49,361 nucleotides of DNA from Desulfobulbaceae bacterium (lineage in GTDB: Bacteria > Desulfobacterota > Desulfobulbia > Desulfobulbales > Desulfocapsaceae), in assembly GCA_024640625.1 (NCBI GenBank), contig JAHEER010000020.1:1-49361 (forward strand). Reading direction: 5' to 3'. This document shows, in pieces, positions 8,407-17,389 of this stretch (its first letter is position 1; each line of letters starts with the position of its first letter). Below the pieces are notes generated by a model. It saw only the letters and a list, made by a program, of their open reading frames with translations. It had not been told where the DNA came from and did not search any database. A program made the position numbers and the translations under genes.

Positions 8407-8853
8407 ATGAACTTTGCCAGATTTGTCGGTTTCACTACCTCCTTGACAGTTGCAGCCGTCGGGTCGCTGATGTCTTCATGTTCAAATACCGATGATATTT
8501 TCAAAGCCCTGAAAATCGACTATGTCCCGGCAAAGGAGCAGAAAGCGGAAGATGAGAAAGCAATTGCAGAGCTTAAAAAACAGCTTGCCGGCGCCCAGGA
8601 AAAAGAAAATGTGCTCAAAGAGCAGCTGGCTGACCTCGAAAAGGACATCAGCGAGCGGGATGCAGCCCTCAACGAACAAATAGCGGAGTTGCATAGGCAA
8701 CTCAGCGAGCGGGAACTGGTGATCGAATCTCTCAGACGAGAGCTCAATGAGCAGGAAGAGATCATCTCCATCCAGGGAAAGGTGATCGGTCTGCTGGATG
8801 ACGCCGATCAGACCCTGCAGAAGAGCATCGAGGAGCAGGTACGCCAGCGTTGA
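8407..8853 (+). CDS. Coiled-coil lipoprotein, hypothetical
   Basis: A 148-aa protein starting with a lipoprotein signal (TTSLTVAAVGSLMSSC, lipobox around Cys25). Most of the mature part is a heptad-rich coiled coil (AELKKQLAGAQEKENVLKEQ and similar repeats to about residue 125), rich in Glu, Gln, Leu and Arg. I do not recognise a family. An in-frame upstream ATG at 8245 would add 54 residues without signal character, so I placed the start at the ATG that begins the signal peptide, although its Shine-Dalgarno is weak. It is divergent from the HD-GYP gene and convergent with the porin gene. Confidence 0.65.
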   Translation: MNFARFVGFTTSLTVAAVGSLMSSCSNTDDIFKALKIDYVPAKEQKAEDEKAIAELKKQLAGAQEKENVLKEQLADLEKDISERDAALNEQIAELHRQLSERELVIESLRRELNEQEEIISIQGKVIGLLDDADQTLQKSIEEQVRQR

Positions 8854-8877
8854 AGAGCAGCGCTTTTTTTGCTAAGG

Positions 8878-10203
8878 CTAGAAAATAATGCCCAGTCGGA
8901 TGCCTCCCACCACCCGGACCTTCGATTCCTTGGTACTGTCATCATTACCGAAAATTAATTGTAAATCAGGGGTGAGCACCAGCTCCTTGGTAACCTGCCA
9001 GCGGTAATAGGTTTCCACCACCGTCTGACAAATCTGGGTGGCGGCGGATCTTCCCACCCCGACACCGAGGCCGAAACTGTCAAATCCTCTAATCTGTTTA
9101 CCGTGGCCGATGAACAAGAGCATATCGGTGTCAGTCGGATCGCCATATGATTGGGCTAATCTGAGTACATAGATTTCATTCTCCTCCCTTCCCTCATGTT
9201 CCAGGGTGGCGCTGTAACCTTGGCCGCCTCGATATTCATCCACAGCATTTTCATCGCCTGCCCAGCCCATCAGCTGCAGGCGTGCACCTTTACCATCCAG
9301 GCCCGTAAATGTGTAGGCCGCCTGAACGGTGCCGAACAGGGCGCTGGAATTGAGGCTGAAATCGATCTGGGCATCGCCTTCGACGCCCTGGATATTGGAA
9401 ATTCCGGCGCTAAGTTCCCAGCTGCCGGTGGGGTTCCAGGTGGTGGTGAAACCCGCACCGTAACTGGGGAAGTTAACCGTCGGGTTGTTGGAAAAGGCCT
9501 GGTTTAGAAAGTATCTTTTCGCACCGCGCATAGAATGCTTATCGACAAATGAGTCGATGGAGAACTGACCGTAGCGCAGTGCCAGCTTATCGTCAAAGAG
9601 TCGCTGGTCGAAATAAAAGTCGGGCACCTGAAACCCTGAGTCGTTGAAGCCGTCAACGGTCCCCCAGAGCAGATCGGTTTGCCCCTCGATGTCAGAAGGT
9701 GCAAACTCGGAATAGGCCCGGCGGTCCCGCACACGGAAAGCGAGGTACACGGGTTTGTGAAATTTCTGCCCTCCTATCAGCCAGCGCCCGCTCAGACTGA
9801 GGTCCCCGGCCGTCCCTGCAACACTCACGTCAGCGTCATTGTAGTGCTGGGTGAGCACATCATAGCTCAGGGTGAACTCGACCCTGAGCTTCTGCCACCA
9901 GTTGAGCTGCTTCTTTCGAAACGCATAGTAGAAATCCGGGAACAAGCTTCGCCTTCTTGGGTCATAAACCAGTTCGTCGCGCTGCTCAAGGGTACCTTCA
10001 ATACTGTTTGCAGCTTCTTTTTCCAGGGGTTTGCTCTCTTCAGCGGAAAGCGGATCCATAGCGGGATCCTCCGCCCAGGCTGACATACCTCCGGGAATCG
10101 ACACCCAGAGGACGGCGACCAGAAGACCTGATTCACACGCAGTATGCAGACGCGACACTATGGATCTGATGAGTGGCCCCATAAACGATGAACCTGTTCG
10201 CAA
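8878..10203 (-). CDS. OprB-family carbohydrate-selective porin
   Basis: A 441-aa outer-membrane beta-barrel protein. It shows alternating beta-strand patterns, a large central region with VPDFYFDQRLFDDKLALRYG, and a C-terminal segment VTKELVLTPDLQLIFG ending in an aromatic residue, as expected for OprB-like porins. An N-terminal hydrophobic stretch and a SAWAED cleavage-like site mark the signal peptide. The start taken here is a TTG three bases after the stop of the upstream gene, preceded by AAGGA at seven bases; the next ATG at 10182 has no Shine-Dalgarno. The tight spacing indicates an operon with the upstream hypothetical gene. The solute is unknown. Confidence 0.82.
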   Translation of the reverse strand: MRTGSSFMGPLIRSIVSRLHTACESGLLVAVLWVSIPGGMSAWAEDPAMDPLSAEESKPLEKEAANSIEGTLEQRDELVYDPRRRSLFPDFYYAFRKKQLNWWQKLRVEFTLSYDVLTQHYNDADVSVAGTAGDLSLSGRWLIGGQKFHKPVYLAFRVRDRRAYSEFAPSDIEGQTDLLWGTVDGFNDSGFQVPDFYFDQRLFDDKLALRYGQFSIDSFVDKHSMRGAKRYFLNQAFSNNPTVNFPSYGAGFTTTWNPTGSWELSAGISNIQGVEGDAQIDFSLNSSALFGTVQAAYTFTGLDGKGARLQLMGWAGDENAVDEYRGGQGYSATLEHEGREENEIYVLRLAQSYGDPTDTDMLLFIGHGKQIRGFDSFGLGVGVGRSAATQICQTVVETYYRWQVTKELVLTPDLQLIFGNDDSTKESKVRVVGGIRLGIIF

Positions 10204-10206
10204 CAG

Positions 10207-11484
10207 CTAATCCTTGGCAGGCAATAATTGTTGGCCTGCTCCGGTGGTGATCTTCCATCCCGCTTTTTTGAATTCATCGCGGGCCTTATCGCTCAGATCC
10301 CCGAGGACCCACAACTCCTTACCGGCGCTTTCAGAAACTGCGGGCGTATCTGACATCTCCATCAAGGCGTTGGCCGCCCGCTCGGACCAGATAAGATGAT
10401 CGGTCGGCAGGATCACCGCCACTGCGCCATCCTTGGTGACCGCCTTGGTGATGCGGGCCATTGGTAAGATTGTTCTGAGGGGAGTCACATGGGTGTGATA
10501 ACCTGCCGTCAAGACTGTTATCTCGGTGATCACCCGGGCCATTTCAGGTGAACTTGCCTGCAGTGAGACCTTGAGCAACAATTCGAGATTGTCTACTCCC
10601 TTCATCGACTCCAGCGCCGCGGTCATGACAGTGTAAAGCGCCGGCGAGTACATCTGATTATTGAGAAAGAGCTGAACTGTGTCACCGTCCATGCCCAGGG
10701 CCAGAAGCTTGTCTCTGCTTTGCACCCAGAGTTCCGCCGCTGGCGTAGTGTTGATTGCTTCGTTTAAAAGTCTGGCCGCACCGGAGGTGGACAGGACGAT
10801 GCCCCCCACTCCCGGCACCATGCTGGTGGCCAGCCCCACCCCGAGCCCTCCGAGATAATCGGCCCAGGCCAACCGGTCCAGTTCCTCCTGCAGCACTCTG
10901 TTGCGGGAGTAGACATTGACGTGAAAGGCGGTGGCAATCTCTCCCTTCGATCTGGAAAAACCGATAAGCTGCTGCGCCTTGCTGTCTTCGGCGCCGGTGA
11001 CCTCCCTTTTGCCGATCGTTTCACTGGCCCGGTGAAACAGGCTCTGTACCCCGGAAGCCGCGCCTTTGACTGTTTCCTCGGTATTGGTAAACAGGTTCTT
11101 GATGCCCGCTATGGTATTTTCTCCCGACTGCTTCAGTGAGGCAATTGCCGTGTCGTCGGTTTTTACCTTTTTCATTTCGGCAATGGCATTCAGCTCATTT
11201 ATAAGAAACCCCAGAGCAGAGGACGATGGAGCTTCGAAGCTGCCAAATGGTGAACTCACCGTATAACGGTTGAACAAACCGTTGTTTTCAACCTCGTCAG
11301 CCACCTCATGATTCGGGCCTTTGAGCTGCTCGGACGGCAATATCTCCCTGGCCGAGAGCAGCGGAGGCTCCTCAAATTCTGCCTGGGCGTGGTGCACCAT
11401 CGCTATGGCCACCAGCGCCGCTGCTAAGGCGAGCAGGGCAATTATTTTGAGAGAAGTTGGGGCGCAATAAGCATGCTTTAACAT
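10207..11484 (-). CDS. Exported hypothetical protein, operon partner of the porin
   Basis: A 425-aa protein that I do not recognise. It has a signal peptide or N-terminal anchor (hydrophobic residues ~13-32, then HHAQAEF). A Gly-rich hydrophobic segment in the middle (YLGGLGVGLATSMVPGVGGI) looks membrane-interacting. The rest is mixed helical with Ala/Leu-rich stretches. The ATG at 11484 has a perfect GAGGAGG, while an upstream ATG at 11565 gives 27 residues with no signal character. The porin starts three bases after the stop, so a role in assembling, gating or serving that porin is plausible but only inferred. Confidence 0.75.
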   Translation of the reverse strand: MLKHAYCAPTSLKIIALLALAAALVAIAMVHHAQAEFEEPPLLSAREILPSEQLKGPNHEVADEVENNGLFNRYTVSSPFGSFEAPSSSALGFLINELNAIAEMKKVKTDDTAIASLKQSGENTIAGIKNLFTNTEETVKGAASGVQSLFHRASETIGKREVTGAEDSKAQQLIGFSRSKGEIATAFHVNVYSRNRVLQEELDRLAWADYLGGLGVGLATSMVPGVGGIVLSTSGAARLLNEAINTTPAAELWVQSRDKLLALGMDGDTVQLFLNNQMYSPALYTVMTAALESMKGVDNLELLLKVSLQASSPEMARVITEITVLTAGYHTHVTPLRTILPMARITKAVTKDGAVAVILPTDHLIWSERAANALMEMSDTPAVSESAGKELWVLGDLSDKARDEFKKAGWKITTGAGQQLLPAKD

Positions 11485-11697
11485 GGCGAACCTCCTCGTT
11501 GGCTTGCTGTGGGAATAGCACAGCGGATGAAGCGCGGGTAAAACCGGTGAAAATACCTCAGTCATGAGTAATTCGTTTGGGGACTAAATGCAATGCTGAA
11601 CGGCGAGCTCCCCGTCCTTGCTGACCAAAGAAATGTATCTCGCAGTTGCTTTCAGACAGGCGGATTGATATAACAAGTTCCAGGGAGGGGCCCGAGG

Positions 11698-11937
11698 ATG
11701 ACCATGACCGGGAAGCCGACCAGAGCACAGATCATCGAGCACTGTCAGGGTAAAATGATTGCCGCGCTGGAAGGCAGGCTGGCGATGCAGGAGGTGTGCG
11801 GCCTCTTTGTTGAATCTCTCCGGGCCGCACTGGTTGCGGAGCGCACCCATCTGCTGGAGCGCTGCGGGTATGAGGAGGCGGCCGAGCGTCCGGTGGCGCC
11901 GCCTGGGAGTGAGCCCGCAGCTGAAGACGACATCTGA
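11698..11937 (+). CDS. Small hypothetical protein ahead of the aminotransferase
   Basis: A 79-aa open frame, mostly helical, with two Cys (residues 16, 34) in the helical part and a third later, and a Pro/Glu/Asp-rich tail. No family is recognised. A Gly/Ala purine-rich Shine-Dalgarno (GGGAGGGG) precedes the ATG, and it ends 23 bases before the aminotransferase start on the same strand, so it may be the first gene of that operon. In GC-rich DNA a 240-base open frame can occur by chance, so confidence is limited. Confidence 0.45.
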   Translation: MTMTGKPTRAQIIEHCQGKMIAALEGRLAMQEVCGLFVESLRAALVAERTHLLERCGYEEAAERPVAPPGSEPAAEDDI

Positions 11938-11960
11938 GTCCATCCGTATCAGGGAGAAGC

Positions 11961-13184
11961 ATGGCACCGCATAAACCCGGAGAACTTTTTTCTGTCAACG
12001 CCAGAACGCTCAAGCCTTCGGCCATCGAGGCGATCCACAAGCTGCTGGAAGAGCCCGGCATGAGATCGCTGGCCGGGGCCTGGCCCGATCCGTTAGTCTT
12101 CCCAACTGCCGAGATCAGTAAGATCGTCGTCGAACTGCTCGAATCTCTGGGTGACTCGGCACTCCAGTACGGTTCCACCAGGGGTCACCCGGCCCTGCGA
12201 CGGGCGCTCGCCGATCTCGCCGAAAGCCAGTTGGGCGCGAGAATCACCGCCGATCAGATCCTGGTGACTTCGGGCTCCGCCCAGGGACTCGATCTGGCCT
12301 GCCGTCTCTTCATCGACCCCGGCGATGTGGTGCTGGTTGGTCTACCCAGCTATTTTGGAGCGACCGCCACCATCGCCTCCCAGGGGGGCATCAATTTCGG
12401 CATCCCGCTCGATGGACAGGGCATCCGGACCGATCTCATGGAAGATGCACTTCGGACCCTGCACCGCGATGGCAGTCGCGTCAAGGCGGTTTATGTGATC
12501 CCCAATTTCCAGAACCCGTCCGGAATTACCATGTCTTTGGAACGGCGCCGGGAGTTGCTCGATCTTGCCGACCGTTTCCAGTTCATGATATTCGAGGACG
12601 ACCCTTACGGCGAGCTCCGTTTCGAAGGTAAGCACCTGCCCTCGCTGGCGGCTCTCGACAGGAGCGGCTGCGTGGTCCACTTTCATTCCACCTCGAAAAC
12701 CTTTTCTCCCGGCATGCGAGTGGCCTGGGTTGCTGCACAATCTGAGGTAATCGACCAGATGGAGCGCTTCAAGCAGGCCTCCGATATCTCGACCAACAGC
12801 CTCGCCCAGCTGATTCTGCTCGAACTCATCCAGTCTCAAAAGCTGCAGGAGGGCATTGACCGCAACCGGGCTCATTATCGCCGCAAGCGTGATCTCATGC
12901 TGGGGCTGATGGGTGAGCACTTCCCCGATGAGGTTGACTGGACAAGACCGTCCGGTGGTTTCTTCACCTTCGTCACCCTACCCGCACAAATGAGCGGCGA
13001 TGATCTTCTGCTGGACGCCCTGGAGGAGCGCATCGCCTTTGTGAGCGGTTCAGCCTTTTTCGTCGACGGCGGCGGCCTCAATACGTTTCGGCTTTCCTTT
13101 TCCCAGGCAGAGGGTGCAGATATAGAAGCAGCCATTCCCTGTCTGGGTGCCTTGATCAAGAAAAGATTAGCAGACCGTAACTGA
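11961..13184 (+). CDS. PLP-dependent aminotransferase, class I/II (fold type I)
   Basis: A 407-aa cytosolic aminotransferase. The PLP lysine is in [13 protein letters not shown] (Lys246). Other cofactor residues are visible in PNFQNPSG (Asn185) and [10 protein letters not shown] (Asp213, Tyr216). The start pattern [13 protein letters not shown] and [12 protein letters not shown] are typical of the 2-aminoadipate/aromatic or MocR-like aminotransferase group, here without the GntR domain. The substrate cannot be decided. AGGGAGAAG precedes the ATG. The alcohol dehydrogenase follows 23 bases downstream, suggesting an amino-acid degradation route (transamination, then reduction or oxidation of the product). 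Confidence 0.9.
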   Translation: MAPHKPGELFSVNARTLKPSAIEAIHKLLEEPGMRSLAGAWPDPLVFPTAEISKIVVELLESLGDSALQYGSTRGHPALRRALADLAESQLGARITADQILVTSGSAQGLDLACRLFIDPGDVVLVGLPSYFGATATIASQGGINFGIPLDGQGIRTDLMEDALRTLHRDGSRVKAVYVIPNFQNPSGITMSLERRRELLDLADRFQFMIFEDDPYGELRFEGKHLPSLAALDRSGCVVHFHSTSKTFSPGMRVAWVAAQSEVIDQMERFKQASDISTNSLAQLILLELIQSQKLQEGIDRNRAHYRRKRDLMLGLMGEHFPDEVDWTRPSGGFFTFVTLPAQMSGDDLLLDALEERIAFVSGSAFFVDGGGLNTFRLSFSQAEGADIEAAIPCLGALIKKRLADRN

Positions 13185-13207
13185 CCAATAGACACAGAGG
13201 TGTGAAT

Positions 13208-14248
13208 GTGAGAGCAGCCTATTACGAAGCCTTTCAGGAACCCTTGACCCTGCAGAGTGTGGCCGACCCCTCACCCGACGGCGATGGCGTCGTCATCGAG
13301 GTCAAAGCAACCGGGTTGTGCAGGAGCGACTGGCACGGCTGGATGGGGCATGACCCCGATATCTCACTGCCCCATGTGCCCGGTCATGAGCTCGCCGGCG
13401 TGGTTCGAGCGGTGGGAGATCAGGTTAAGAACTGGCGCGAGGGCGACCGGGTGACCCTGCCCTTCGTCTGCGGGTGCGGATACTGCGGGCAGTGCGCCTC
13501 GGGCAATCATCAGGTCTGCGATAACCAGTTTCAACCGGGCTTTACCCACTGGGGTTCCTTCGCCCAGTACGTGGCCATCAAATACGCCGATATTAATCTC
13601 GTTCAGCTGCCCGACGAGATCGACTTCATAAGCGCCGCTAGCCTCGGCTGCCGCTTCATCACTTCATTTCGGGCCGTGGTTGCCCAGGGGCGATTGCAGG
13701 CCGGCGAGTGGCTGGCGGTGCACGGCTGCGGCGGCGTCGGGCTCTCGGCCATCATGATCGGATCCTCCCTGGGTGCCAATGTGGCAGCAGTCGATATCGA
13801 CGACGCCAAACTGACTCTTGCCGCCTCGGTGGGCGCCACTGTGACCGTGAACGCCAGAGAGGTGGCGGATGTCGTCGAAGCGATACGCGATCTTACCGGC
13901 GGCGGTGCCCATGTCTCAGTCGATGCCCTGGGCCATCCCCAGACCTGCTTTAATTCGGTGGCCAACCTCAGAAAACGGGGGCGTCACGTCCAGGTAGGGC
14001 TTATGCTGGCCGATCATTGCCACCCGCCGGTACCGATGGATCGGATCATTGCCCACGAACTGGAAGTGCTCGGCAGCCACGGCATGCAGGCTCACAAATT
14101 CGAGGAGATCTTTCGTCTCATCGGCTCGGGAAGGCTGCAGCCGGCCAAACTGGTCAGCAGAACCATTAGCCTGGAAGAGTCGCTGATAGAACTGCCCGCC
14201 ATGAACAGCTTCGAGCATGAGGGAGTGACGGTCATCGACCGCTTCTGA
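13208..14248 (+). CDS. Zinc-dependent alcohol dehydrogenase (MDR superfamily)
   Basis: A 346-aa medium-chain dehydrogenase. Catalytic zinc ligands are in [10 protein letters not shown] and [10 protein letters not shown]. The structural zinc site is the four-Cys lobe [17 protein letters not shown]. The Rossmann motif [14 protein letters not shown] follows. A GTG at 13208 is preceded by GAGG at seven bases and gives the usual family start VRAAYYEAF; the GTG six bases earlier has no room for a ribosome site. It is likely translated with the aminotransferase upstream. It ends 22 bases before the convergent MFS gene. The substrate is unknown. Confidence 0.9.
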   Translation: MRAAYYEAFQEPLTLQSVADPSPDGDGVVIEVKATGLCRSDWHGWMGHDPDISLPHVPGHELAGVVRAVGDQVKNWREGDRVTLPFVCGCGYCGQCASGNHQVCDNQFQPGFTHWGSFAQYVAIKYADINLVQLPDEIDFISAASLGCRFITSFRAVVAQGRLQAGEWLAVHGCGGVGLSAIMIGSSLGANVAAVDIDDAKLTLAASVGATVTVNAREVADVVEAIRDLTGGGAHVSVDALGHPQTCFNSVANLRKRGRHVQVGLMLADHCHPPVPMDRIIAHELEVLGSHGMQAHKFEEIFRLIGSGRLQPAKLVSRTISLEESLIELPAMNSFEHEGVTVIDRF

Positions 14249-14270
14249 CAGCCCATCCGCAGCGCCAGGC

Positions 14271-15503
14271 TCAGTGCACAGAAACCCGCTGCAAATCGCC
14301 AACGTGACTCTGTTCCTTAATCGGCCAGTGAAGCACTGCGGCGATCAGGCCGAGAACAGCCCCGGCAATCCAGATGGCGTTATAGTTGCCGAATATCTCG
14401 TAGAGCACCCCGCCAAGCCAGATGCCGATGAAGCTGCCGACCTGGTGGCTCAGAAAGACGATACCGTAGAGAAAGGTCATGTACCTGGTGCCAAAGAAAA
14501 CTGCTACCAGGCCTGTGGTCGGCGGTACCGTGGCCAGCCACAGAAAACCCATGAAGGCGCTGAACAATAGAATGGAGCCCAGGGACACCGGGGTGAAGAG
14601 AAACAGTAGAATGACAGCCACCCGGGCCGCATAAATAAAGGTCAGCAGGGTCCGTTTCGGTCGCTTACCGCTGAGGATACCTGAACTGTAAGCCCCAAAG
14701 ATGTTGCACAACCCTATCAGGCTGATACTCCAGGCGCCGACCTTAGGAGAAAAACCAAGGTCGACCACGTAACCGGGCATGTGGACGGTGATGAAAGCAA
14801 CGTGGAAACCGCAGACGAAGAATCCCGCCACCAGCAGCCGGTAGGAACGCACCCCCAGTGCCCGGATCATAATCTGCCACAAGGATCCCTCGATGCTCAT
14901 ACCTGACTTGTCGCTGGATCCGCTGTACGGTGCCAGAGGCAGAGCCAGAACAGCCATTGTCAGAGCCGACAGGCCGATGATCTGCAAGGCTCTGAACCAG
15001 CCGGCCAGATCGACCATTTCCTGCATGAAAGGTACCACCAGAAACTGACCGAAACTGCCGGCCGCCGTTCCCAGCCCTAGAGCCCAGCCGCGCCTGTTCT
15101 CGGGCACGGCTCGAGCAAGCGCAGGCAAGACAATCCCGAACGCGGTTCCGGCGATTCCGGCTCCCACCAGGATGCCTGCGGTGGCGATAATCTCAGCATA
15201 GGTGGAGGCATAGGACATGCCCCACATGCCCACCACGTAGCACAATACCCCCGCCAGCATAACCTTTAGATTTCCATAGCGGTCTGCCAGCCCGCCGGCA
15301 AAAACGGCAATGACACCCCAGGCCAGATTCTGCACTGCCAGGGCGAAGGAGAGCACATTCCTGCCCCAGTCATTGGCTTCCGACATCGGCTGCATGAAAA
15401 TACCGAAGCCGGCTCGATAGCCCACTGACAGGACCAGCATCAGGCAGCCGCAGGCCAGCACGGGCAGGGCTGACGGCAGCCGTTTTTCAAATGTTTCTTT
15501 CAT
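14271..15503 (-). CDS. MFS transporter (monocarboxylate/oxalate-formate-like)
   Basis: A 410-aa protein with 12 predicted transmembrane helices. The MFS loop 2-3 motif is visible as GGLADRYGNLKVM, and the N-terminal pattern SVGYRAGFGIFMQPMSEANDWGR resembles monocarboxylate and oxalate/formate-type carriers. It is convergent with the alcohol dehydrogenase and may carry a substrate or product of the neighbouring aminotransferase-dehydrogenase pair; that is inference. A perfect 15-bp palindrome lies 60 bases upstream of the start. Confidence 0.87.
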   Translation of the reverse strand: MKETFEKRLPSALPVLACGCLMLVLSVGYRAGFGIFMQPMSEANDWGRNVLSFALAVQNLAWGVIAVFAGGLADRYGNLKVMLAGVLCYVVGMWGMSYASTYAEIIATAGILVGAGIAGTAFGIVLPALARAVPENRRGWALGLGTAAGSFGQFLVVPFMQEMVDLAGWFRALQIIGLSALTMAVLALPLAPYSGSSDKSGMSIEGSLWQIMIRALGVRSYRLLVAGFFVCGFHVAFITVHMPGYVVDLGFSPKVGAWSISLIGLCNIFGAYSSGILSGKRPKRTLLTFIYAARVAVILLFLFTPVSLGSILLFSAFMGFLWLATVPPTTGLVAVFFGTRYMTFLYGIVFLSHQVGSFIGIWLGGVLYEIFGNYNAIWIAGAVLGLIAAVLHWPIKEQSHVGDLQRVSVH

Positions 15504-15562
15504 CTTCCCGGGTAGTAATAAGGAGTGAATTTAGGACAAAGGGTAGTTACTCCGCCCCAAAT

Positions 15563-15577
15563 TGCCACATTGTGGCA
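15563..15577. promoter_or_regulatory. Perfect palindrome upstream of the MFS gene
   Basis: TGCCACATTGTGGCA is a 7-1-7 perfect dyad. A second, looser dyad, GGCAGA...TCTGCC, overlaps its right side (15575-15592). Together they look like the operator of a dimeric repressor acting on the MFS promoter. No candidate regulator gene is adjacent. Confidence 0.4.
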
Positions 15578-15725
15578 GACAAAGATCTGCCAACACCTTC
15601 TCCGCCATATTCGAAATGGGCCATGGTGTAGTGAGAAACAGGGGTTATTTCGCCCAGCAATCCTGTTTGATGTGCGGTGATTTTTGGGCGCTGAAAAATG
15701 GAAAGAGGGTATTTGCCGCCGGGTG

Positions 15726-15860
15726 CTAGTATCCCCTGCTGCGCATGAGTATGACTACCAGGCCAACGGCAAGGGCGGTGAATACAAATAGCGCATATAT
15801 CACCAAACCCTGACCGCCCGGTTTCTTCTTTTTGCGGTCGGGGGAAGTGTCGTTTTCCAC
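15726..15860 (-). CDS. Very small single-span membrane protein
   Basis: A 44-residue open frame that starts at a GTG with a strong AGGAG six bases upstream. It has an acidic N-terminus, a basic cluster (DRKKKKPGG) and one transmembrane helix (LVIYALFVFTALAVGLVVIL) ending MRSRGY. An in-frame ATG at 15876-15878 would add six residues but lacks a Shine-Dalgarno. The clean topology makes a real membrane microprotein likely. Function is unknown. It lies in a ~600-bp region otherwise empty of genes. Confidence 0.5.
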   Translation of the reverse strand: MENDTSPDRKKKKPGGQGLVIYALFVFTALAVGLVVILMRSRGY

Positions 15861-16101
15861 AAGAATCTCCTGATTCATATAACGTATTCGCCTAAGCCTA
15901 CTTTACTACCCACCCGACAAATCGGCAATGGCCGCACCAAGATATTGATCCGTTACCATCTGGAAATAATTTGCTGCAGTGCTCGACCGTCAAGAGGCTG
16001 ATCATTTTTCATCTTGCCCAACCACGATATTTATTGTTAGGAATTAGACAGCCTGTCCTGCTCAAGGAAATTGTTGATCAAACTTTTAGGGGAAACCTCC
16101 A

Positions 16102-16472
16102 ATGCACTTTCTGCTGAGAAATTTTCTCTACGCCGCCTTTCTCACCCTGCTCCTGTTCGTGCCCTTGCTGGCTTTTTCAGAAGCCGAGCCGAACTACGGT
16201 TTGATCAAAGAAGATTACGGCTCTTTAAGGTATTCATTCCCGCTCGCTGACGGCTGGTCTTTCGAGAAACTTGCCCGGGCGCTTCTCTACGCCAAGGAAA
16301 TAGGTTCCAGCGCCGTGATTCTATTACCTGAAGGGAAGCTGGTGGCGGAATGGGGAAGCACAACGCCTAAAATTCAGAGTCATTCGCTGAGAAAAAGAGC
16401 GTAAGCGGACTGGAAATGGAACGACTGGTGGAGATGATACTCGAGGCCAAACCTGACGCCCCAGCGTATTAA
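16102..16472 (+). pseudogene. Serine hydrolase (beta-lactamase-like) remnant with internal deletion
   Basis: The first 98 residues have a signal peptide (to FSEAE), then a segment like the N-terminus of beta-lactamase/CubicO-type serine hydrolases: SLRYSFPLADGWSFEKL, KLVAEWGSTT and SHSLRK. In intact members SHS-RKS is followed by the catalytic Ser-x-x-Lys region. Here the frame ends after RKRA (TAA at 16402). In the next frame the text continues as KSVSGLEMERLVEMILEAKP and stops at 16470-16472, resembling a short C-terminal helix. So most of the catalytic domain is gone and a frameshift joins the ends. The intact AGGGGA ribosome site suggests recent decay. Confidence 0.6.
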
Positions 16473-16505
16473 TTGATTCAATCAGCCTCACTAAACTGAC
16501 TAACC

Positions 16506-17147
16506 ATGCATTTACAGCGCTCAGCCCAGCTTGCCTTTGTCGGCGTAACCTATGTCTACGTGATGAAAATCTCCGATCCCCTGCTGACCAGTATCATGTA
16601 CACTCCGTTGGTCATTGCCATTGTCGTAGGCTTGAATATCCTTGCCGGAGTGGCTCAATTGGTCTTCTTCCTTTTACTGCGCAAGGATGTAAAGTCAGCG
16701 GCCAACACTGTCCACCTGATTGCGAGCTGGTGCGGAATCTGCGGAGCAGTGGCTGCTCTGGTCCCCAAACTGCTTTCCGTAGCGGTTCTGGTTCAGCATC
16801 CGTTCTTCTTCACGGTGATAAAGCTGCAGCACGAGATCGGCCTGGGTGGTCCGTTGGCGGGGGCGCTGCTGCTATTCCTCTGTTGTGCGCTTTTTTTTAT
16901 GAGTATGGGGGCGGGCGACCCGAGGCTGACTTCATTTTTCTTTGGACTGCTGGGCTATTCAATAATGATCACGGTCTACTCCTTTGTCATTTGGAACTAT
17001 TGGTCGGGTGCAGCGATGCAGGCTGTACTGGCGGAGATGGGGATATCGAGAACAGCGATGCTCCTTTCGGCAACAGCCAGCTACCTGCTTATTGCCGCCT
17101 TTTTTATTCGCTTCGGCTGGCTGCGCGGCCACTCGGTTCAAAGATGA
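16506..17147 (+). CDS. Multi-pass membrane protein, hypothetical
   Basis: A 213-aa protein with about six hydrophobic helices (for example PLVIAIVVGLNILAGVAQLV and LAGALLLFLCCALFFMSMGA). No known domain is recognised. The start is uncertain: the ATG at 16506 has no Shine-Dalgarno, and a second ATG at 16563 (KISDPLLTSIMYTP) is an alternative that removes a partly hydrophobic N-terminus. It follows the hydrolase remnant on the same strand and precedes the regulatory region of maeB. Confidence 0.6.
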   Translation: MHLQRSAQLAFVGVTYVYVMKISDPLLTSIMYTPLVIAIVVGLNILAGVAQLVFFLLLRKDVKSAANTVHLIASWCGICGAVAALVPKLLSVAVLVQHPFFFTVIKLQHEIGLGGPLAGALLLFLCCALFFMSMGAGDPRLTSFFFGLLGYSIMITVYSFVIWNYWSGAAMQAVLAEMGISRTAMLLSATASYLLIAAFFIRFGWLRGHSVQR

Positions 17148-17255
17148 AGAGGTAGGATTGCTGCCAATTGCCTTCATCGCATAATCTGCTTCATCCTGTT
17201 GCAGCATTGCTAATCAGAACTTCCATGGGGCAGATCGTGCCCACACAAATCCGTC

Positions 17256-17342
17256 TTGACTTCTGGTCTTACCAATATTATTTTAAGCGAAATCAATTAT
17301 TAAGATATTTAAAAAGATTTAAAAAAATCTGGTGTTACCAGA
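17256..17342 (+). promoter_or_regulatory. maeB upstream region with two GntR/FadR-type operators
   Basis: Two copies of TGGT-N3-ACCA are present, at 17264-17274 and 17330-17340; the second is a perfect 6-3-6 dyad TCTGGTGTTACCAGA (17328-17342). Their centres are 66 bases apart. The first lies between a -35 TTGACT (17256-17261) and a weak -10. This half-site is the known signature of the FadR subfamily of GntR regulators (PdhR, LldR, GlcC), which sense organic acids or acyl-CoA, fitting control of a malic enzyme. Confidence 0.55.
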
Positions 17343-17389
17343 ATTTGACGTCTTCGCACAGTCAACCGCCATCCTAAATGAGAGGGAAC

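Noticed and set aside
8854..8877. Terminator between the coiled-coil lipoprotein gene and the porin gene
   Set aside because: There is a run of seven T but only a few bases of weak stem.
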